A DNA stretch of 64,000 nucleotides from Marinomonas flavescens (GTDB lineage: Bacteria; Pseudomonadota; Gammaproteobacteria; Pseudomonadales; Marinomonadaceae): positions 236,067-300,066 of the forward strand of contig NZ_SJSB01000004.1 of NCBI RefSeq assembly GCF_004352835.1, written 5' to 3'. The notes beneath the pieces are model-generated. The model saw nothing but the letters and a program-made list of their open reading frames with translations. It did no database searches and was not told the DNA's origin. Of the stretch, positions 28,424 to 38,854 are shown one piece after another (within the stretch, counting starts at the first letter, position 1; the number at the start of each line of letters is the position of its first letter). The position numbers and the translations under genes were made by a program.

Positions 28424-28936
28424 TTAGCGTCTTCTTAGTTTTCGTTCTTTCCAGCGTTTTATTACGTGAAGTCGCCAAACTATCAAGATAGTCATATATG
28501 CAATAGCGCCAAATACTAATCCTGATACTACGGAGCCTACGTATAAGGGGAGCCATATGTGCTCTAATTTCGCCCATATCCACGCGACAGAAAGATGGAA
28601 GTCTTTCCCTTTGTCTCCGCCAACAATCATGGTGCCCACTTTATAATTAAAGTAGAAAACAAACGGCATGGTGAGTGGGTTAGTAATCCAAACAAGCGCA
28701 ATGGACAATGGAATATTAGCTCGCAATGGAATGGCCAGCAGAGCAGATACGACCATTTGAAATGGCATTGGAATAAATGCCCAAAACAAACCATTAAAAA
28801 AAGCTTTGGCGACAGAGCGTCTATTTAAGTGCCATAGATCAGGCTCGTAAATCTGTGTTCCTAATAATTTAAGCGCTTTGTTTTCTTTTAATTTTTCTGG
28901 ATTTGGGATGAATTTTTTTATGTAACGCTTCGGCAT
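28424..28936 (-). CDS. DUF2062 domain membrane protein
   Basis: About 170 residues. The N-terminal basic region (MPKRYIKKFIP) is followed by the DUF2062 core FFNGLFWAFIPMPFQMVVSALLAIPLRANIP, then ALVWITNPLTMPFVFYFNYKVG, and a last membrane segment at about 137-158. The C-terminus is strongly basic (RWKERKLRRR). Such proteins sit in the inner membrane with no known activity. ATG at 28936 gives the family's MPKR start; a TTG two codons upstream is possible. It is divergent from comEC, 44 bases away. Confidence 0.8.
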   Translation of the reverse strand: MPKRYIKKFIPNPEKLKENKALKLLGTQIYEPDLWHLNRRSVAKAFFNGLFWAFIPMPFQMVVSALLAIPLRANIPLSIALVWITNPLTMPFVFYFNYKVGTMIVGGDKGKDFHLSVAWIWAKLEHIWLPLYVGSVVSGLVFGAIAYMTILIVWRLHVIKRWKERKLRRR

Positions 28937-28980
28937 AAGCAAGTATAAGTCAGGTTAGCAATCTAAGACACGGAGGTCTT

Positions 28981-30870
28981 ATGTTACTAAGTGTTTTAAT
29001 CTTGATTGGCGCCATTTTGGTGCCAACTGAATATATGTGGCTGTATTCTACTCATATCATTCTGGTGTGTCTCTATTTAATCTGTACACATCGTTTCTTG
29101 ATGCTACTTTTGACCTTTGTTTCCCTGATTGTTGTATATCTTAGTGAAGTAGATAATGTCATCGACATTTCTTTTGATAAAAATCTGCCAATGCGCTTTA
29201 GCCCAGAGTTAAACCAGCTTTATGTGAGTGACGTGGCGGCACTTGAGAAGATTGACGAAAGATTTTTTTTAGTAAGATTAAGTCATATTGAGGGCGGCAA
29301 ACAAAATTTTAATAATGTTCAAATTAAACCGCTGTCACAAGCATCTTCTTCGTCAATAGAGGTTACCTTGAAGCGTTTTGTGCTTGCTTCCAAAGACGGT
29401 AGTTGGTTGGAGCAGAGGCTTTATGCGCAAAGGCAAGCTGCGCAACTGGATATACAGTCTGATTCAAAATTTCAAAATCCATTGGTAAGAGAGCATTCCA
29501 TCAGGTCATACATACATGCTCGGCTGGAAGGTGTTTTGTCTTTTTATTCAAGCTGGCGTTTTTCAAAGGCTTTGCTGCTTGGTGATGATAGTGGCTGGGA
29601 TGATCGAGACAAATGGATTGTTAGATCGCTAGGTTTGGCGCATTTATTTGTCGTGTCTGGGCTACATACGGGCTTTGTATTTGTTTTTGGGCGTTTGTTA
29701 AGCCGCTTTTTATGGCGTTTTTCACCCAATAAATGGGTGCTTTCTGGTGTTAATTGTTGGTCTGTTGATGCCATTATCATTATTCCTATTTTATTCTTTT
29801 ATGCTTATTTGACAGATTGGGGTGCGCCAGTGGTGCGCGCAGCCATTATGTTAAGCCTGTATTTATTATCAAAAGTGCTTTTTACACAGACATCGCCCTA
29901 TAAAGTCATTCTCTTTGCTTTGTGGGGGATTTTGATGTTTGATCCAAGAGGGGTGTTGCAGCCAGGTTTATGGCTGTCATTTAGTTTGGTCTGTTTTCTT
30001 ATTGCATTTAGTCAACCAGCTAGGCGCTGGTCGCGTTTTTTACTTCTCCAGCTTATGCTTTCTACTGCCTCAATGGTGCTCATCTGGGGGTGGCAACTGT
30101 CTATTTCGATTCTCTCAATTCCAGTGAATTTGTTGATGATTCCATTGGCTGCTTTTTTATGGTTTCCGATTGGAATTTTAGCCAGTGTTGAGGCGCTATT
30201 AATACAAACATCCTATTTGTATTACGTTTTAGATAGCGGCATTGTTTTGGTTGTCAGCTTACTAGAGTATTTGGCTTTTACTCTGCCTATGTTGGCTTTT
30301 GATACTTACCTCAATAGCACCACTAAAGTTATGTTGCTGTGTATGGTTGTTTTTTGGGTTTGGCAAGCGCCATTAAAGAGAGGAATAGGGTGTGTGTTAC
30401 TCATTTGGTGTGTGCTTTTGTTGCCAAGGGATGATGTCTCTGGGTATCAGTCTCGTATAGTTAATAACGGCAATGAGCTGGTTTTTGAACGTGATTATGA
30501 CATTGAGAACTCGAGTAATTGGTCAAAGCATGATTTATCTAAGCGCTTGATAACACCGCTAAACGACGCAAATAAACGAGATTATCCGGTAATATTGCTA
30601 GCCAGAAATCTAGAGGAGCTTTCTCCTTCAAATCTTCTGAAAAATAACATTGATTGGGTATTACTTAAAAGCAAGCCATCGGAGTCGTTACAATCCATGC
30701 TCAAAGGCTTAAATATACATTGGCTTTCTATAGAGTCTGGTGAATCGTTGCTATTTCGTCAATACAATAACCGCGTCTCGATTCGCCACTTAGCCTGTTC
30801 TTTTTCGATTTTTCTCTTTAAATCTGACGCTTGTAAGCGTGTTGAAACGTTAGAGTTTATGTTAAATTAA
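28981..30870 (+). CDS. comEC: ComEC/Rec2-family DNA uptake protein lacking the usual beta-lactamase active site
   Basis: 629 residues, shorter than most ComEC (about 750-800). Membrane segments open the protein; then comes the OB-like region and the competence domain, with SKALLLGDDSGW and the hallmark GLAHLFVVSGLHTGFVF, followed by several more membrane segments. ComEC passes single-stranded DNA across the inner membrane. The last 150 or so residues, where a metallo-beta-lactamase-like nuclease normally sits, have no HxHxDH motif and no second GDI/HHGS region, so the domain is cut down or degenerate. It heads an envelope operon, as in Pseudomonas. Confidence 0.85.
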   Translation: MLLSVLILIGAILVPTEYMWLYSTHIILVCLYLICTHRFLMLLLTFVSLIVVYLSEVDNVIDISFDKNLPMRFSPELNQLYVSDVAALEKIDERFFLVRLSHIEGGKQNFNNVQIKPLSQASSSSIEVTLKRFVLASKDGSWLEQRLYAQRQAAQLDIQSDSKFQNPLVREHSIRSYIHARLEGVLSFYSSWRFSKALLLGDDSGWDDRDKWIVRSLGLAHLFVVSGLHTGFVFVFGRLLSRFLWRFSPNKWVLSGVNCWSVDAIIIIPILFFYAYLTDWGAPVVRAAIMLSLYLLSKVLFTQTSPYKVILFALWGILMFDPRGVLQPGLWLSFSLVCFLIAFSQPARRWSRFLLLQLMLSTASMVLIWGWQLSISILSIPVNLLMIPLAAFLWFPIGILASVEALLIQTSYLYYVLDSGIVLVVSLLEYLAFTLPMLAFDTYLNSTTKVMLLCMVVFWVWQAPLKRGIGCVLLIWCVLLLPRDDVSGYQSRIVNNGNELVFERDYDIENSSNWSKHDLSKRLITPLNDANKRDYPVILLARNLEELSPSNLLKNNIDWVLLKSKPSESLQSMLKGLNIHWLSIESGESLLFRQYNNRVSIRHLACSFSIFLFKSDACKRVETLEFMLN

Positions 30871-30895
30871 CATCACATTTAAAAGGGAGTTCGCG

Positions 30896-31525
30896 GTGTT
30901 AACCTTTATTCAAACTGGTGGTTTTTTCATGTGGCCTTTATTGGCCTGTTCTATTCTTACGCTAGCAATCATCATTGAACGCTTTTGGACATTACGGAAG
31001 TCGCGAGTCGCACCGAAAAATTTGTTACTTGATGTTATGTCACGCTTGCGCGATGACAGAATGTCTCTTGATTATATTCGCTCTATGCAAGCCCAAATTG
31101 GTCTATCTTCTATTTTTGCGGCGGGTTTAATGAACTCAAAGCACGGCCGTACGACCATGAAGGAAAGCATGCAAGGCGAGGCAAGCCATGTCATACATGA
31201 TTTAGAAAGATTCATGAGCAGTCTTGGTACCATCGCAGCGGTCTCTCCATTGCTTGGTTTGCTGGGGACTGTTGTGGGTATGATAAAAGTGTTTTCTGTT
31301 CTAATGGAACATGGTGCAGGTAATACTTCTTTATTAGCGGGTGGTATTTCTGAAGCGCTCTTAACTACTGCTGCGGGTCTTGGTGTTGCTATTCCCGCCT
31401 TAGTTTTCCATCGTTTTTTCAGTCGTAGAATAGATGATCTTGTTGTTAGCATGGAACAGCAATCGACCAAGTTAACTGACGCATTACATGGCGACAGAGA
31501 TTCGAAGTCGGGAGTAAGTAAGTGA
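30896..31525 (+). CDS. exbB: MotA/TolQ/ExbB proton-channel family protein
   Basis: 209 residues with three membrane segments: about 9-28 (GFFMWPLLACSILTLAIIIE), a second in TIAAVSPLLGLLGTVVGMIKVF, and a third in LLTTAAGLGVAIPALVFHRF. These carry the conserved TolQ/ExbB pore signature. With the ExbD-type protein encoded next it would form an inner-membrane proton-driven motor. The position between comEC and lpxK is the conserved gammaproteobacterial one, whose client is not well defined. GTG start behind GGGAG; it overlaps exbD by four bases. Confidence 0.9.
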   Translation: MLTFIQTGGFFMWPLLACSILTLAIIIERFWTLRKSRVAPKNLLLDVMSRLRDDRMSLDYIRSMQAQIGLSSIFAAGLMNSKHGRTTMKESMQGEASHVIHDLERFMSSLGTIAAVSPLLGLLGTVVGMIKVFSVLMEHGAGNTSLLAGGISEALLTTAAGLGVAIPALVFHRFFSRRIDDLVVSMEQQSTKLTDALHGDRDSKSGVSK

Positions 31526-31944
31526 AATTTCGTCGTCAAAAAATAGATGACGTACAAATCAATTTAACGCCTTTGATTGACGTCGTTTTTTTGTTGCTGA
31601 TTTTTTTTATGGTCAGTACCACGTTTAATCACAGTTCTGAGTTAACGATAGACTTGCCATCCGCAACCAGTGGGCAGGCAATGGCCAATCGAAGTCAGGA
31701 TGTCGAAATTGTCATTACCAGTGATGGCCAATATGTGATTAACGGCAGAACTTTAATTAATGAGAAAGTAGACACGTTAGTTAAAGGCATTCAAGAAGTC
31801 TCGCAAGGTGACACTAAGCGTCCTCTTATTATCACGGCTGATGCTAAAGCGCCTTATGAAATGGTGCTTAAAATTTACGATGCCGCTGCGCAACTAGGTA
31901 TCGCTAAAATTGCTCATACTGCACAAAGCGAGCAAACTAAGTGA
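31522..31944 (+). CDS. exbD: ExbD/TolR family biopolymer transport protein
   Basis: 140 residues. A short cytoplasmic start (MKFRRQKIDDVQINLTPLIDVVFLLLIFFMV) carries the single membrane segment with the conserved proton-relay Asp (LIDVVF). A periplasmic domain follows, with the ITADAKAPYEMVLKIYDAAAQLGI pattern of ExbD/TolR. It partners the upstream ExbB. The GTG start and stop overlap the neighbouring genes by four bases each, so expression is coupled through the operon. Confidence 0.92.
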   Translation: MKFRRQKIDDVQINLTPLIDVVFLLLIFFMVSTTFNHSSELTIDLPSATSGQAMANRSQDVEIVITSDGQYVINGRTLINEKVDTLVKGIQEVSQGDTKRPLIITADAKAPYEMVLKIYDAAAQLGIAKIAHTAQSEQTK

Positions 31945-32975
31945 ATGTAGAGTCGTTATTTCTGCGTGCTTGGTATGGAAGCTGTCCTTGGACGAAGGTA
32001 TTTTCTCCTTTTATGCCTTTCATTAAGAATGCGATTCAAAAAAAAAGGGCTGCATTTTTAGCGAATCCCAATCAATCTTATACTGCGCCGATTCCTGTCG
32101 TTATCGTGGGCAATATCAGCGTTGGTGGGACTGGAAAATCACCAATGGTTGTGGCGTTATGTAAATTCCTGATTGGTCATGGATTTAAACCTGGGATTAT
32201 TTCGCGTGGTCATGGCGTTAAGCTGATTAATCCCATTGCGGTTAATTCAGACAGTTTGGCTTCTCAGGTTGGTGATGAACCCGTTATGCTTGCCCGCAGG
32301 ACGCAATGTCCTGTTGTTGTTTTCCCTCAGCGAGCAGAAGCGATTAAGCAGTTACTTGCTACTACTGACGTAGATGTCATTGTTTGTGATGATGGGATGC
32401 AGCACTACGGTCTAAATCGGGATATTGAAATTGCTATGGTGGACGCACAAAGAGGGCTTGGCAATGGTCAGCTATTGCCAGTTGGTCCATTACGTGAACC
32501 TATCAGTCGACTGGATAGTGTTGATTACGTCATGAGTGTTACAGATGGCATGACACAAATATTGTCTGATCTTAATCGAGCTGTTTTAATTGCCTCTCTT
32601 TCTTCTTCAAACTTGGTGTCGCTTGACGGCAAAAGAGAATTGTCTTTTATTGACGCTTTTCGTGAAGATCAGGATTGGCACATAATGGCAGGAATTGGTA
32701 ACCCAGATCGTTTTTTAGTGACACTAAAAGCGTTGGGGTTAAATAAACCCAAATCAGTTTGTTGGTTTGGTGATCATCATAACTACATTGAAAATGATAT
32801 TCCAGAGCATGGGCGTGTCATTATGACAGAGAAAGACGCCGTAAAGTGTCAGGCCTTAGCGATAAAAAATTTAGATATTTGGTATTTGCCTGTCTCGTTA
32901 GCGTTACCAGAGGCATTTACAGCAACATTTCTACAAAAATTACAGCATATTAACAATGAGAAACGACATGAATAA
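31941..32975 (+). CDS. lpxK: Tetraacyldisaccharide 4'-kinase
   Basis: 344 residues. LpxK phosphorylates the 4'-position of the lipid A precursor at the inner membrane. The N-terminal hydrophobic/amphipathic stretch precedes a P-loop ([13 protein letters not shown]), followed by [56 protein letters not shown] and MTEKDAVKC. The GTG start overlaps the exbD stop by four bases, and its end overlaps the trm112-like gene. Confidence 0.96.
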   Translation: MNVESLFLRAWYGSCPWTKVFSPFMPFIKNAIQKKRAAFLANPNQSYTAPIPVVIVGNISVGGTGKSPMVVALCKFLIGHGFKPGIISRGHGVKLINPIAVNSDSLASQVGDEPVMLARRTQCPVVVFPQRAEAIKQLLATTDVDVIVCDDGMQHYGLNRDIEIAMVDAQRGLGNGQLLPVGPLREPISRLDSVDYVMSVTDGMTQILSDLNRAVLIASLSSSNLVSLDGKRELSFIDAFREDQDWHIMAGIGNPDRFLVTLKALGLNKPKSVCWFGDHHNYIENDIPEHGRVIMTEKDAVKCQALAIKNLDIWYLPVSLALPEAFTATFLQKLQHINNEKRHE

Positions 32976-33165
32976 AGTTTTATTAGATATTTTGGTTTGC
33001 CCTGTGACTAAAGCGCCACTGACGTTAAGTGAAGATGGTACTGAGTTGATAAGCAAGGCGGGTGGTATGGCGTATCCTGTTCGTGATGGCATTCCTGTCC
33101 TTTTGGAGACAGAGGCTCGCACATTAAATGCTGAAGAAAGATTGGATTCAGGCTCAGCAAAGTGA
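32968..33165 (+). CDS. Trm112-family (YcaR-like) small zinc-ribbon-type protein
   Basis: 65 residues: [29 protein letters not shown], then [20 protein letters not shown], a typical YcaR/Trm112 fold. Only one cysteine of the zinc pair is kept (VCPVTKAPL). Relatives act as small partners of methyltransferases; in gammaproteobacteria the gene sits between lpxK and kdsB. ATG at 32968 was chosen; an ATG four codons upstream is possible. It overlaps both neighbours. The kdsB gene that usually follows is missing. Confidence 0.9.
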   Translation: MNKVLLDILVCPVTKAPLTLSEDGTELISKAGGMAYPVRDGIPVLLETEARTLNAEERLDSGSAK

Positions 33166-33653
33166 AAAAGGTCAAAATACTGACTGTTTGTTTGGGGAAT
33201 ATTTGTCGTTCACCAGCCGCTCAGGGGATTTTACAATCTACAGCTGAATCTTATAAGGGATTGGCTTTAGAGGTGGATTCAGCAGGTACAGCGGCTTATC
33301 ACATAGGGCATTCCCCAGACTCACGTTCAATTCAGGTGTTATCAGAGGTTGGCGTTGATATTTCAGGTCAACATGCTCGTCAAATTTCGTTAGAGGATTT
33401 TGAGTGTTTTGATTGGATTTTGGCAATGGATGCAGAAAATCTTTCAAACTTACAAAAAATTCAACCTGAATGCAGCAAAGCTAAAGTCGTTTTATTTGGA
33501 CAGTACTGTCCTGATGTTACTTTTGGTGAAGTTCAAGATCCTTATTATGGCGAGCAAGATGGCTTTATTAAGATGAGGGACAAGTTGCAAGTAATAGCGG
33601 AAAGTTTTATTAATCATCTTATGTCGTCTGAACAGGATCTACATCGTTCATAA
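33162..33653 (+). CDS. Low-molecular-weight protein-tyrosine phosphatase
   Basis: 163 residues with the phosphatase P-loop CLGNICRSP (CX5R) near the N-terminus and the general-acid [10 protein letters not shown] loop, plus [13 protein letters not shown]-PTPs dephosphorylate bacterial tyrosine kinases or low-molecular substrates, often for exopolysaccharide control. No tyrosine kinase gene is nearby. GTG start, overlapping the trm112-like gene by four bases; murB begins at its last base. Confidence 0.93.
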   Translation: MKKVKILTVCLGNICRSPAAQGILQSTAESYKGLALEVDSAGTAAYHIGHSPDSRSIQVLSEVGVDISGQHARQISLEDFECFDWILAMDAENLSNLQKIQPECSKAKVVLFGQYCPDVTFGEVQDPYYGEQDGFIKMRDKLQVIAESFINHLMSSEQDLHRS

Positions 33654-34735
33654 TGAATATTCGAGAAAAAATAATCGGTGACATGCCGGACTTAATTCAA
33701 ACAGATGTTTCTCTTTCTCCTTTTAATACCTTCAAGTTTTCTTATCAGGCGCAATATTTTGCTTTAGTAGAAGACCTTGTTTCTCTGAAGGCCGCCATTG
33801 CTTGGGCGAAGGCCAGTGAAATACCCATTACTATTATTGGTGGCGGTAGTAATCTACTTATCCGTAATGATATTTCAGGGCTGGTTATCGTTAACAGATT
33901 ACAGGGAAAGCAACTTGTACGAGATGAAGGCGACAACTTGATTTTAAGTGTGTCAGCGGGTGAAAACTGGCATCATCTTGTCGACTTTACCGTTCATAAA
34001 GGGTGGTTTGGGCTAGAAAATTTAGCGCTTATTCCGGGAACAGTAGGGGCTGCGCCAGTGCAAAATATTGGTGCTTATGGTGTTGAAGCCAAGGATGTTC
34101 TCGAACGAATACAGGTTTTGGATCTAATAAGTGGCGAATTGCTGTGGTTGCTTGCTAAGGAATGTGGCTTTGCATATCGTGATAGTCACTTTAAAGGGAA
34201 ATGGAAAGGGCGCTATATTATTACTGCTGTCGAGATGCGCTTATCTCGTTCGTCTCAGTTTATCCTTAGCTACGGAGGGTTGAAGGGGAAGATTGAAGGT
34301 GAGTTAACGCTTGAATCGGTATTCGAGGCAGTATGCTCCTTGCGTCGTAGCAAGCTTCCTGATCCTAATATTATTGCCAATGCAGGAAGCTTCTTTAAGA
34401 ACCCTATTGTCAGTGTCGAAAAGCATGATCAACTTAAGCTTATTTTTCCAGAATTAGTGTCTTTTTCTTTTGCCGGTGGCTACAAGCTGGCGGCGGGGTG
34501 GATGATTGACCAAGCAGGTTGGAAAGGCATTCGTCACCAAGGTGTTGGGGTTTATGAGCATCAGGCATTGGTTCTGGTTAATTACTCTGAAAACCAAGCA
34601 CCACCCTTGTTGGAATTAGAGGCTTTAATAAAGCAATCTGTCTTCGATCGTTATGGCGTCTGGTTAGAAAGAGAACCAGTAGAGTTGCCTGATGCTTTCA
34701 ATGTGACTTCAAGTGATACAGAGGCGTTCTCTTGA
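33653..34735 (+). CDS. murB: UDP-N-acetylmuramate dehydrogenase
   Basis: 360 residues, the type I (E. coli-like) size with the extra loop region. The FAD-binding part shows [42 protein letters not shown] and AYRDSHFK. The C-terminal domain holds [11 protein letters not shown] (catalytic Ser region), [13 protein letters not shown] and HQALVLVN. MurB reduces UDP-GlcNAc-enolpyruvate to UDP-MurNAc in peptidoglycan synthesis. It starts within the phosphatase stop codon and ends overlapping murI by four bases. Confidence 0.97.
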   Translation: MNIREKIIGDMPDLIQTDVSLSPFNTFKFSYQAQYFALVEDLVSLKAAIAWAKASEIPITIIGGGSNLLIRNDISGLVIVNRLQGKQLVRDEGDNLILSVSAGENWHHLVDFTVHKGWFGLENLALIPGTVGAAPVQNIGAYGVEAKDVLERIQVLDLISGELLWLLAKECGFAYRDSHFKGKWKGRYIITAVEMRLSRSSQFILSYGGLKGKIEGELTLESVFEAVCSLRRSKLPDPNIIANAGSFFKNPIVSVEKHDQLKLIFPELVSFSFAGGYKLAAGWMIDQAGWKGIRHQGVGVYEHQALVLVNYSENQAPPLLELEALIKQSVFDRYGVWLEREPVELPDAFNVTSSDTEAFS

Positions 34736-35541
34736 AAATAGGGGTGATGGACTCAGGTGCGGGAGGGATAACGATTCTGAATACGATTCGTCAGAAAATC
34801 CCTATGCTTGATTTGGTTTATCTCGCGGATGAGTTTTTTGCACCTTACGGTGAGAGAAGCCCGGCAGATATTCAATCACGAGTCGTTAGTATTGGCTGTT
34901 TTTTCGAGAGCCAAAATGTGGATGCTATTGTGGTTGCGTGCAATACCGCCACTGTGATTGCTATCGATGCATTGCGGGCTAGAATTGCTTTGCCAGTCAT
35001 TGGCGTCGAGCCAGCAGTTAAGCCTGCCTTTAGGGTGAGTAAGACAAGGCATGTTGCTGTATTGGCAACGCCACTTACGGCTCATAGTCAGCGACTTAAA
35101 GAACTTATTTCCTTGTGGCGTGAAGACAGTAATGTTCACATTATGTCTAGTTCCACGTTAGCTTTTGATATTGATGCTTGGCCGCAATCAAAAGTGACAG
35201 TAGAAGAAACAGTCAAAAATCTGTGCCTTGAAATGATTGAATCAGGCATTGATACCTTAGTGTTGGCCTGTACGCATTACCCCTTAATAAAGAAGTTATT
35301 TGCTGTAGAGCTTGGTCCTGATTGTGAAATTATAGAGCCTAGTGAAGGCGTTGTTGCTCAGCTAGTGCGACGCTTAAATCAAACATACCCAACTCAATTC
35401 CCCGCATTCTTGTCTAGTGTCACCAAAGGAAGCATTGAGGTTATCAGTACGAAAGGGCTTGATAATATGGATAGGTTAACCAGTTGGATAGAGGATCGAG
35501 ACTCTATTGCGGCTAAAAAAAGTATTAATCTCTCCGCTTAA
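34732..35541 (+). CDS. murI: Glutamate racemase
   Basis: 269 residues. MurI provides D-glutamate for peptidoglycan. The two catalytic cysteine motifs are seen in [16 protein letters not shown] and [11 protein letters not shown], with the N-terminal [11 protein letters not shown] and the YGERS loop. The start is TTG at 34732, inside the end of murB (four-base overlap). It is the last gene of the operon; having murB and murI coupled links two early steps of the cell-wall pathway. Confidence 0.96.
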   Translation: MKIGVMDSGAGGITILNTIRQKIPMLDLVYLADEFFAPYGERSPADIQSRVVSIGCFFESQNVDAIVVACNTATVIAIDALRARIALPVIGVEPAVKPAFRVSKTRHVAVLATPLTAHSQRLKELISLWREDSNVHIMSSSTLAFDIDAWPQSKVTVEETVKNLCLEMIESGIDTLVLACTHYPLIKKLFAVELGPDCEIIEPSEGVVAQLVRRLNQTYPTQFPAFLSSVTKGSIEVISTKGLDNMDRLTSWIEDRDSIAAKKSINLSA

Positions 35542-35658
35542 AATTACTAAAATTATTTCTATTAACGAATAATAGGAAGTGTTGTTCTTCCATTTACTCG
35601 ACGTTATTGCTCTCCTGTCTGACTCGGCTTAGTCAATAAACACTAAACAATAGACAAT

Positions 35659-35686
35659 AAAAAACCCGCATTAAGCGGGTTTTTTG
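35659..35686. terminator. Bidirectional terminator between murI and rne
   Basis: AACCCGC / GCGGGTT stem, a five-base loop, and A/T runs on both sides serve the convergent murI and rne transcripts. Confidence 0.9.
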
Positions 35687-35704
35687 TTGCTCTGAATAAG
35701 TGGT

Positions 35705-38700
35705 TTATTCAGCTGAAGAAGACTCTTCTGTTGTTTGCGAAGTGTTGCTTTCTTCACGAGCTATTCGTGGGTCATTCTTGACGCGACCAGCTGACGTTGT
35801 ACGACGTCGAGAGGCTGCAGCTTGACGTTTTTCGGAAAGGTCTTGCTTCATCTTTTCTTGTTGAGCAAGGATTGCTTCAGGCAGTTCTACAGCAGCTTTC
35901 TTTTCAGTCGCTGGCTTAGTAGCAGGTTTTCCTCGTCCACGGCGTGGTGCGCGGGTGCTGCTAGCTGTTTTGGTCTCATCAATCACTGGTTCAGCTTGAG
36001 TTTCAACAACTGGCTCAGCTTGAGTTTCAACAACTGACTCAGCTTGAGTTTCAACAACTGACTCAGCTTGAGTTTCAACAACTGACTCAGCTTGAGTTTC
36101 AACAACTGACTCAGCTTGAGTTTCAACTACTGGTTCAGGTTGTGCTTCAACTACTGGTTCAGCTTGTGTTTCAACAACTGGCTCAGCTTGTGCTTCAACT
36201 ACTGGTTCGGCTTGTACTTCAACCGCTGGTTCAGGTTGTGCTTCAACCGCTGGTTCAGGTTGTGCTTCAACCGCTGGTTCAGGTTGTGCTTCAACCGCTG
36301 GTTCAGGTTGTGCTTCAACCGCTGGCTCAGGTTGTACTTCAGCTACTAGTTCAGCTTGTACTTCAACAACTGGCTCAGCTTGTACTTCAACAACTGGTTC
36401 AGGTTGTACTTCAATAACTGGCTCAGGTTGTTTTTCAATAACTGGCTTAGCTTGTACTTCGACAACTGGTTCAACTTGAGTTTCAGTAGCGGCTTCAGTG
36501 TTCTCAGTATTTGCTTCGTCTGCTTTTTGAGGGCGCTGACGAGAGCGGCGAGAGCGACGTGAACGGCGTTGTTCGCGAGGCGCATCTTCTGAATCGCCAT
36601 CAGCGCTACGAGCTTCTTCAGCAGCTTGGGTAGCGGCTTCTGCCAATGCAACTTCTTCTTGCTCTCTTACTTTTTCTGATATTTGAATATCTTCTTTTAA
36701 TTTGCCATTGCGACGACGGTTGTCGTTACGATCGCGTTTACGCTCAGTAACTTCAGGAACGACCTTTTCTCTAGGAGCGGCTTTAGCTGTAACTTCCCTT
36801 TTTTCGCCTCTAGTTTCTTGGTGGTCTACTTTGTTATCCGGCTTATTGTTACGTGAACGATTATTGCGGTTATTTGTTTTCTCAGCAGATGTCGTTGTTG
36901 CTTCAGCTTGTTCGCGACGAGATTGGCGAGTAGATCGAGTATTTTCAGTGCTTGAGCTAGTCTTCGTTACATCGCGATCTGAGTTCTGGTGCTTGCTGCG
37001 TTTGTTGCGATTGTTACGGTTCGCATTATTGCTAGCAGAAGGGCGTTGTTCGCTTGAATTACGCTCACCTCTTTGGTTTGTATTAGTATTCTTAACAGTA
37101 GTTTTCTTAACTGCTGATGTTTTTGGCTTGGTTTCTGTCGCGTTGCTTTCGCCAAATAGAGCGGTAAGGATGCGTTTAATCAAGCCTGGTTTAGCTTTGC
37201 TTGCTGCTGCAGGTGCTTTAGCCGCTGGGGCAACAGCATGTGCTGGCGCAGGAGATTTAGGTGCAATGCTCGTTACAGCCGCTTGTGGACGAGCATTTTC
37301 ATCTACTTGTCTAGGCTCATAAGGAGGTTGTTCAGGTGTCTCAACGATCGAGTAGCTATTTTCATGTTGTACAGCAACCGTACTGTCATCACGAATACGT
37401 TCTACTTCAAAGTGAGGTGTTTCCATATGAGGGTTAGGTACTAAAATAATATGAACGTTGTTGCGTTTTTCTATTTTAGCGATGTTGGTACGTTTCTCGT
37501 TTAACAAGAAAGTCGCAACAGAAACTGGCAGTACAGCACGAATTTGTGCCGTGCGTTCTTTAGAACATTCTTCTTCAATAAGGCGAAGCACAGAAAGAGC
37601 TAAAGACTCAACGTCACGAATAAATCCTTGGCCATTACAGCGAGGACAAACGATACCGCTTGTTTCGCCAAGAGAAGGGCGTAGGCGTTGACGAGACATT
37701 TCTAATAAGCCAAAGCGTGAAATGCGACCGATTTGAACCCGTGCGCGGTCAGCTTCAAGCGCATTTTTCATGCGAGTTTCGACTTCTTTCTGGTTGCGTA
37801 CTGGTGTCATATCGATGAAATCGATAACAACCAAACCACCAATATCACGAAGGCGTAATTGGCGAGCAATCTCGTCTGCGGCTTCTACGTTGGTTTGCAG
37901 TGCGGTTTCTTCGATATCGCCGCCTTTCGTCGCGCGAGCCGAGTTAATGTCGATAGAAACAAGTGCTTCCGTCGGGTCGATAACAATCGAGCCACCAGAA
38001 GGTAAGCGAACTTCACGTTGGAAAGCGGTTTCGATTTGGCTTTCGATTTGGAAGCGGTTAAATAGTGGTGTTGAATCGGTGTAAAGCTTGATGCGTGATT
38101 TGAAATGCGGCATTACTTGCATTACAAAATTGATAGCATCTTGGTAAGCGTCTTTCTCATCGATAAGAACTTCACCAATATCTTCACGTAGGTAATCGCG
38201 AATGGCACGAATAACGATGTTGCTTTCTTGGTAGATTAAGAAAGGAGCAGGTTTTTCAGTTGCGGCTTTAGTAATGGAAGACCATAGCGTGTCTAGGTAG
38301 TCTAAATCCCATTGAAGCTCTTCGGTAGAACGGCCAACGCCAGCTGTACGTACAATTAATCCACCATTTTCTGGTGTGTTTAATCCTGACATGGCTTCTT
38401 TTAATTGAGAGCGATCATCGCCATCAATGCGGCGAGAAATACCACCAGCGCGTGGGTTGTTTGGCATTAATACCAAATAGCGACCCGCTAAGCTGACAAA
38501 CGTCGTCAATGCGGCGCCTTTATTGCCTCGCTCTTCTTTATCTACTTGAACAATAACTTCCTGACCTTCGCTTAATACGTCTTTTATATTAATGCGACCG
38601 TCATGGTTAGATCGTTTAGAAAAGTAGGTTTTTGAGATTTCTTTAAGAGGCAAGAACCCATGGCGATCTGCGCCATAGTCTACAAAAGCAGCTTCTAAAC

Positions 38701-38854
38701 TCGGTTCTATGCGAGTAATGCGGCCTTTATAAATGTTTGCTTTCTTCTGTTCTCGTGAACCAGATTCGATATCAAGATCGTATAAACGTTGGCCATCGAC
38801 AAGGGCGACCCGCAACTCTTCTTGTTGAGTTGCATTTATTAGCATTCTAATCAT
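35705..38854 (-). CDS. rne: Ribonuclease E
   Basis: 1049 residues. The N-terminal half, about 1-500, is typical RNase [33 protein letters not shown]1 domain, 5' sensor, the catalytic aspartates in [12 protein letters not shown] and [11 protein letters not shown], and the Zn-link CPRCNGQG. The C-terminal half is basic and low-complexity (Arg/Asn/Thr-rich RNA-binding stretch about 580-760). An acidic-to-hydrophobic tract of 21 eight-residue repeats (P-V-V-E-x-Q-A/P-E) follows, then a basic end. It makes decay and rRNA/tRNA processing cuts and scaffolds the degradosome. DeaD and RraA are possible partners. Confidence 0.97.
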   Translation of the reverse strand: MIRMLINATQQEELRVALVDGQRLYDLDIESGSREQKKANIYKGRITRIEPSLEAAFVDYGADRHGFLPLKEISKTYFSKRSNHDGRINIKDVLSEGQEVIVQVDKEERGNKGAALTTFVSLAGRYLVLMPNNPRAGGISRRIDGDDRSQLKEAMSGLNTPENGGLIVRTAGVGRSTEELQWDLDYLDTLWSSITKAATEKPAPFLIYQESNIVIRAIRDYLREDIGEVLIDEKDAYQDAINFVMQVMPHFKSRIKLYTDSTPLFNRFQIESQIETAFQREVRLPSGGSIVIDPTEALVSIDINSARATKGGDIEETALQTNVEAADEIARQLRLRDIGGLVVIDFIDMTPVRNQKEVETRMKNALEADRARVQIGRISRFGLLEMSRQRLRPSLGETSGIVCPRCNGQGFIRDVESLALSVLRLIEEECSKERTAQIRAVLPVSVATFLLNEKRTNIAKIEKRNNVHIILVPNPHMETPHFEVERIRDDSTVAVQHENSYSIVETPEQPPYEPRQVDENARPQAAVTSIAPKSPAPAHAVAPAAKAPAAASKAKPGLIKRILTALFGESNATETKPKTSAVKKTTVKNTNTNQRGERNSSEQRPSASNNANRNNRNKRSKHQNSDRDVTKTSSSTENTRSTRQSRREQAEATTTSAEKTNNRNNRSRNNKPDNKVDHQETRGEKREVTAKAAPREKVVPEVTERKRDRNDNRRRNGKLKEDIQISEKVREQEEVALAEAATQAAEEARSADGDSEDAPREQRRSRRSRRSRQRPQKADEANTENTEAATETQVEPVVEVQAKPVIEKQPEPVIEVQPEPVVEVQAEPVVEVQAELVAEVQPEPAVEAQPEPAVEAQPEPAVEAQPEPAVEAQPEPAVEVQAEPVVEAQAEPVVETQAEPVVEAQPEPVVETQAESVVETQAESVVETQAESVVETQAESVVETQAEPVVETQAEPVIDETKTASSTRAPRRGRGKPATKPATEKKAAVELPEAILAQQEKMKQDLSEKRQAAASRRRTTSAGRVKNDPRIAREESNTSQTTEESSSAE
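35978..36481 (-). repeat. Tandem 24-bp repeat (21 units) inside rne
   Basis: 504 bases made of 21 in-frame 24-base units encoding variants of TQAEPVVE. The types occur in blocks: AQPEPAVE repeats in the middle and TQAESVVE repeats near the 3' end. This suggests local expansion by slippage or unequal crossover. Confidence 0.97.

Noticed and set aside
35978..36481. Regular repeats resembling a CRISPR array
   Set aside because: The units are 24 bases, directly adjacent, lack unique spacers, are in frame within rne and have no cas genes nearby.
35822..37322. Several long open frames on the plus strand opposite rne, including F/N/W-rich repeats
   Set aside because: They mirror the phased 24-base repeats of rne in antisense. 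The composition is an artefact of the repeat, with no ribosome sites or family resemblance.
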